Of a DNA stretch of 21,968 nucleotides, positions 20,641-21,968 are shown in pieces. A program made the translations under genes and the position numbers. Below the pieces are notes generated by a model that was given only the letters and a program-made list of their open reading frames with translations, was not told the DNA's origin and did not search any database. Source of the DNA: Prochloron sp. SP5CPC1 (GTDB taxonomy: Bacteria; Cyanobacteriota; Cyanobacteriia; Cyanobacteriales; Prochloraceae); contig JACONB010000007.1 in assembly GCA_014323965.1 (NCBI GenBank), forward strand, positions 1 to 21,968. The letters are read 5' to 3'. The stretch's first letter is position 1, and each line of letters opens with the position of its first letter.

Positions 20641-20683
20641 TCTCTTCCCTCTGCGCCCTCTGCGTCTGGGCGGTTTATTATTC
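20641..20683 (-). repeat. Dispersed repeat, inverted copy 2
   Basis: CTCTTCCCTCTGCGCCCTCT then GCGTCTGGGCGG is the reverse complement of the 20005 type. It lies just upstream of the DUF4058 gene. Confidence 0.7.
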
Positions 20684-20701
20684 TTTATATGAGGTATTAT
20701 A

Positions 20702-21487
20702 ATGCCTTCTCCTTTTCCCGGAATGGACCCCTATTTAGAGCATAGCGAGTTGTGGCCAGAAGTACATCATCGTCTGATTACGGCCATCGCCAATGCTATA
20801 GCCCCTCCTATTCGTCCTAAATATCGGGTTGCCATAGAAAAGCGAACCTATCTCACTCACTTTGATGATTCTATCTTAGTGGGTATTCCTGATGTATCAG
20901 TATTCTCCCCCAAGTCAACCTCAAGTTCAACCTCTTCAGGTACCGCTACTTTACCCCGCACCTCTGAAGCAGTAACCGTCACCCTACCTATACCCATAGA
21001 AGTAAAGGAAGGTTATTTAGAAATAAGGGAAGTAGCAACATCAAGAGTTGTAACAGTAATAGAAATTATCTCTCCCACCAATAAAAGGGCTGGAAAAGGG
21101 CGCTGGGATTATGTAACCAAGCGGGAGCAGGTTCTGAGTAGTAGTACCCATCTGGTGGAGATTGATTTACTTAGGGGTGGAAAACCAATGCCAATTTTGT
21201 GTACTACCCCAAACACAGACTATAGAATTTTAGTAGCTAGGGGCAATCGCCGTCCCAACGCTGATTTCTATGGATTTAGCTTGTCACAGGAGATTCCTAA
21301 GTTCTTGCTTCCCTTGCAGTCAGTAGATACCGAACTATTAGTGGATTTACAGGCATTATTAGCTCAAGTGTACGAGGAAGCAGGATTTGAGTTAGCGATA
21401 GACTACAGTATAGAGACCGTACCACCCCTCAAGTCAGAAGACAAAGATTGGGTAGATCCACTGCTGCGAGAGAAAGGATTGAGATAA
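20702..21487 (+). CDS. DUF4058 family protein
   Basis: This is a cyanobacterial family of unknown function, about 260 residues, often in many copies per genome. The signature start MPSPFPGMDPYLEHSELWPE is followed by VHHRLITAIANAIAPPIRPK, YRVAIEKRTY, GIPDVSVF, then YLEIREVATSRVVTVIEIIS and SPTNKRAGKGRWDY. Later blocks include LVEIDLLRGGKPMP and FYGFSLSQEIPKFLLPL. The IPDVSV ... VIEIISPxNK pair resembles a PD-(D/E)XK arrangement (D, then E-x-x-x-P-x-N-K), so a nuclease-like fold is possible but not shown. GAGGT precedes the ATG. The gene is flanked by two inverted copies of the dispersed repeat. Confidence 0.9.
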   Translation: MPSPFPGMDPYLEHSELWPEVHHRLITAIANAIAPPIRPKYRVAIEKRTYLTHFDDSILVGIPDVSVFSPKSTSSSTSSGTATLPRTSEAVTVTLPIPIEVKEGYLEIREVATSRVVTVIEIISPTNKRAGKGRWDYVTKREQVLSSSTHLVEIDLLRGGKPMPILCTTPNTDYRILVARGNRRPNADFYGFSLSQEIPKFLLPLQSVDTELLVDLQALLAQVYEEAGFELAIDYSIETVPPLKSEDKDWVDPLLREKGLR

Positions 21488-21519
21488 ATATAGCCATCGC
21501 TCTACTACAAGCAACTCTC

Positions 21520-21560
21520 TCCCCTCTTCCCTCTGCGTCCTCTGCGTCTCTGCGGTTTAT
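21520..21560 (-). repeat. Dispersed repeat, inverted copy 3
   Basis: CTCTTCCCTCTGCGTCCTCT then GCGTCTCTGCGGTTTATC matches the copies at 20005 (inverted) and 20641. It runs up to the stop of the HEAT-repeat gene on the other strand. Confidence 0.7.
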
Positions 21561-21562
21561 CC

Positions 21563-21968
21563 TTACTCCCCCTCAGAAACTGACTCAATTTGCGAGATGG
21601 CAATTTTGGCAATTGGTGCCATTTCTCCCTCTTCATGGGCTCGTAAATGGGGTAAAGCTTCATCAGCCCCTAATTTCCCCAAACTCAGAATTGCAGCCCT
21701 GACTAATTCTGAATTAGAATTCTCCAAAAGAGGAATCAAGTGGGGTAAAGCAAACTGGGGAGGGAGGTGACTTAAAGCGGCGATCGCCTCAAGGCGCACT
21801 TCCATTGCTTCATCTTCAAGTGCTTCCATGAAAACTTGCCCACAACGCTCCTTCCCATGTTCCGCCACAATATTTGCCAGAGCACTCACCACAGTAACGC
21901 GAATATCTACTATATTTGATTTGAAGGCTTCATATAGTTGTTCTGTCGCTTCAGCCCCAATAAAGGAT
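21563..21968 (-). CDS. HEAT-repeat protein, 5' end outside the window
   Basis: The frame is open on the minus strand from the window edge (the visible first residues are SFIGAEATEQLYEAFKSNIV) to TAA at 21563, giving at least 134 residues. It consists of HEAT/Armadillo-type helical repeats: IRVTVVSALANIVAEHG, AMEVRLEAIAALSHLPPQFA, LPHLIPLLENSNSELVRAAI and LSLGKLGADEALPHLRAHEE, with the usual conserved Asp/Arg/Ala positions. It could be a bilin lyase-like protein (CpcE/F, CpeZ or NblB class), which would fit the phycobilisome setting, or a generic HEAT-repeat protein. The internal GTG at 21892 need not be the start. Too little is visible to name it. Confidence 0.75.
   Translation of the reverse strand, partial: SFIGAEATEQLYEAFKSNIVDIRVTVVSALANIVAEHGKERCGQVFMEALEDEAMEVRLEAIAALSHLPPQFALPHLIPLLENSNSELVRAAILSLGKLGADEALPHLRAHEEGEMAPIAKIAISQIESVSEGE

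Noticed and set aside
1..21968. CRISPR array, tRNA or rRNA genes
   Set aside because: No regularly spaced repeats and no cloverleaf or rRNA signatures were recognised by eye; the repeats seen are tandem intragenic or dispersed palindromes.

Overview
The window reads as a filamentous-type, phycobilisome-bearing cyanobacterium. It carries ycf3, cpcG, a cpcS/cpeS bilin lyase, nblA and a cpeY-like bilin lyase. It also has about ten copies of the cyanobacterial HIP1 octamer GCGATCGC (near 89, 1239, 9040, 12194, 14323, 15041, 15773, 18787, 19819 and 21780). A CpeY-type lyase suggests that the organism makes phycoerythrin. No species is assigned.

Layout. 1-3140 is a decay zone: a Uma2-family gene broken by one in-frame stop, a worn group II intron reverse transcriptase fragment, and a tnpB-only IS200/IS605-type element with two frameshifts, a left-end palindrome and the characteristic right-end hairpin. 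3140-6275 holds housekeeping genes (ycf3, gatC, a putative PD-(D/E)XK protein, then mnmD and mobA on the other strand) around a XisH C-terminal remnant. 6270-8572 holds a small membrane protein and a LytR-CpsA-Psr gene. The end of the latter has been replaced in frame by the C-terminal third of an IscB nuclease. 8708-11090 holds a TPR lipoprotein-like or periplasmic protein, a second copy of the PD-(D/E)XK family, and a HicB/HicA pair whose toxin is frameshifted. 11140-15126 is housekeeping again: ECF-type ATPase, pdxH, LapA-like protein, NDP-sugar pyrophosphorylase and rluD.

15183-16564 is the most unusual stretch. It contains three tandem paralogous small genes for predicted tail-anchored coiled-coil proteins. 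They share an almost identical leader and ribosome binding site, two of them have a duplicated promoter/operator-like region, and the coils vary by internal 21-bp and 42-bp heptad-phased repeats.

16638-21968 is the phycobilisome neighbourhood. cpcG and cpcS are on the minus strand, while nblA (55 codons) and cpeY diverge on the plus strand. They are followed by a RelBE-type toxin-antitoxin pair, a DUF4058 gene and the 3' part of a HEAT-repeat gene that runs off the window. Assembly (linker, bilin lyases) and degradation (NblA) functions of the antenna therefore sit side by side. Short dispersed palindromic and G/A-rich repeats punctuate the intergenic spaces, and one of them may have cut off the C-terminus of MobA. 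I saw no rRNA, tRNA or CRISPR array.
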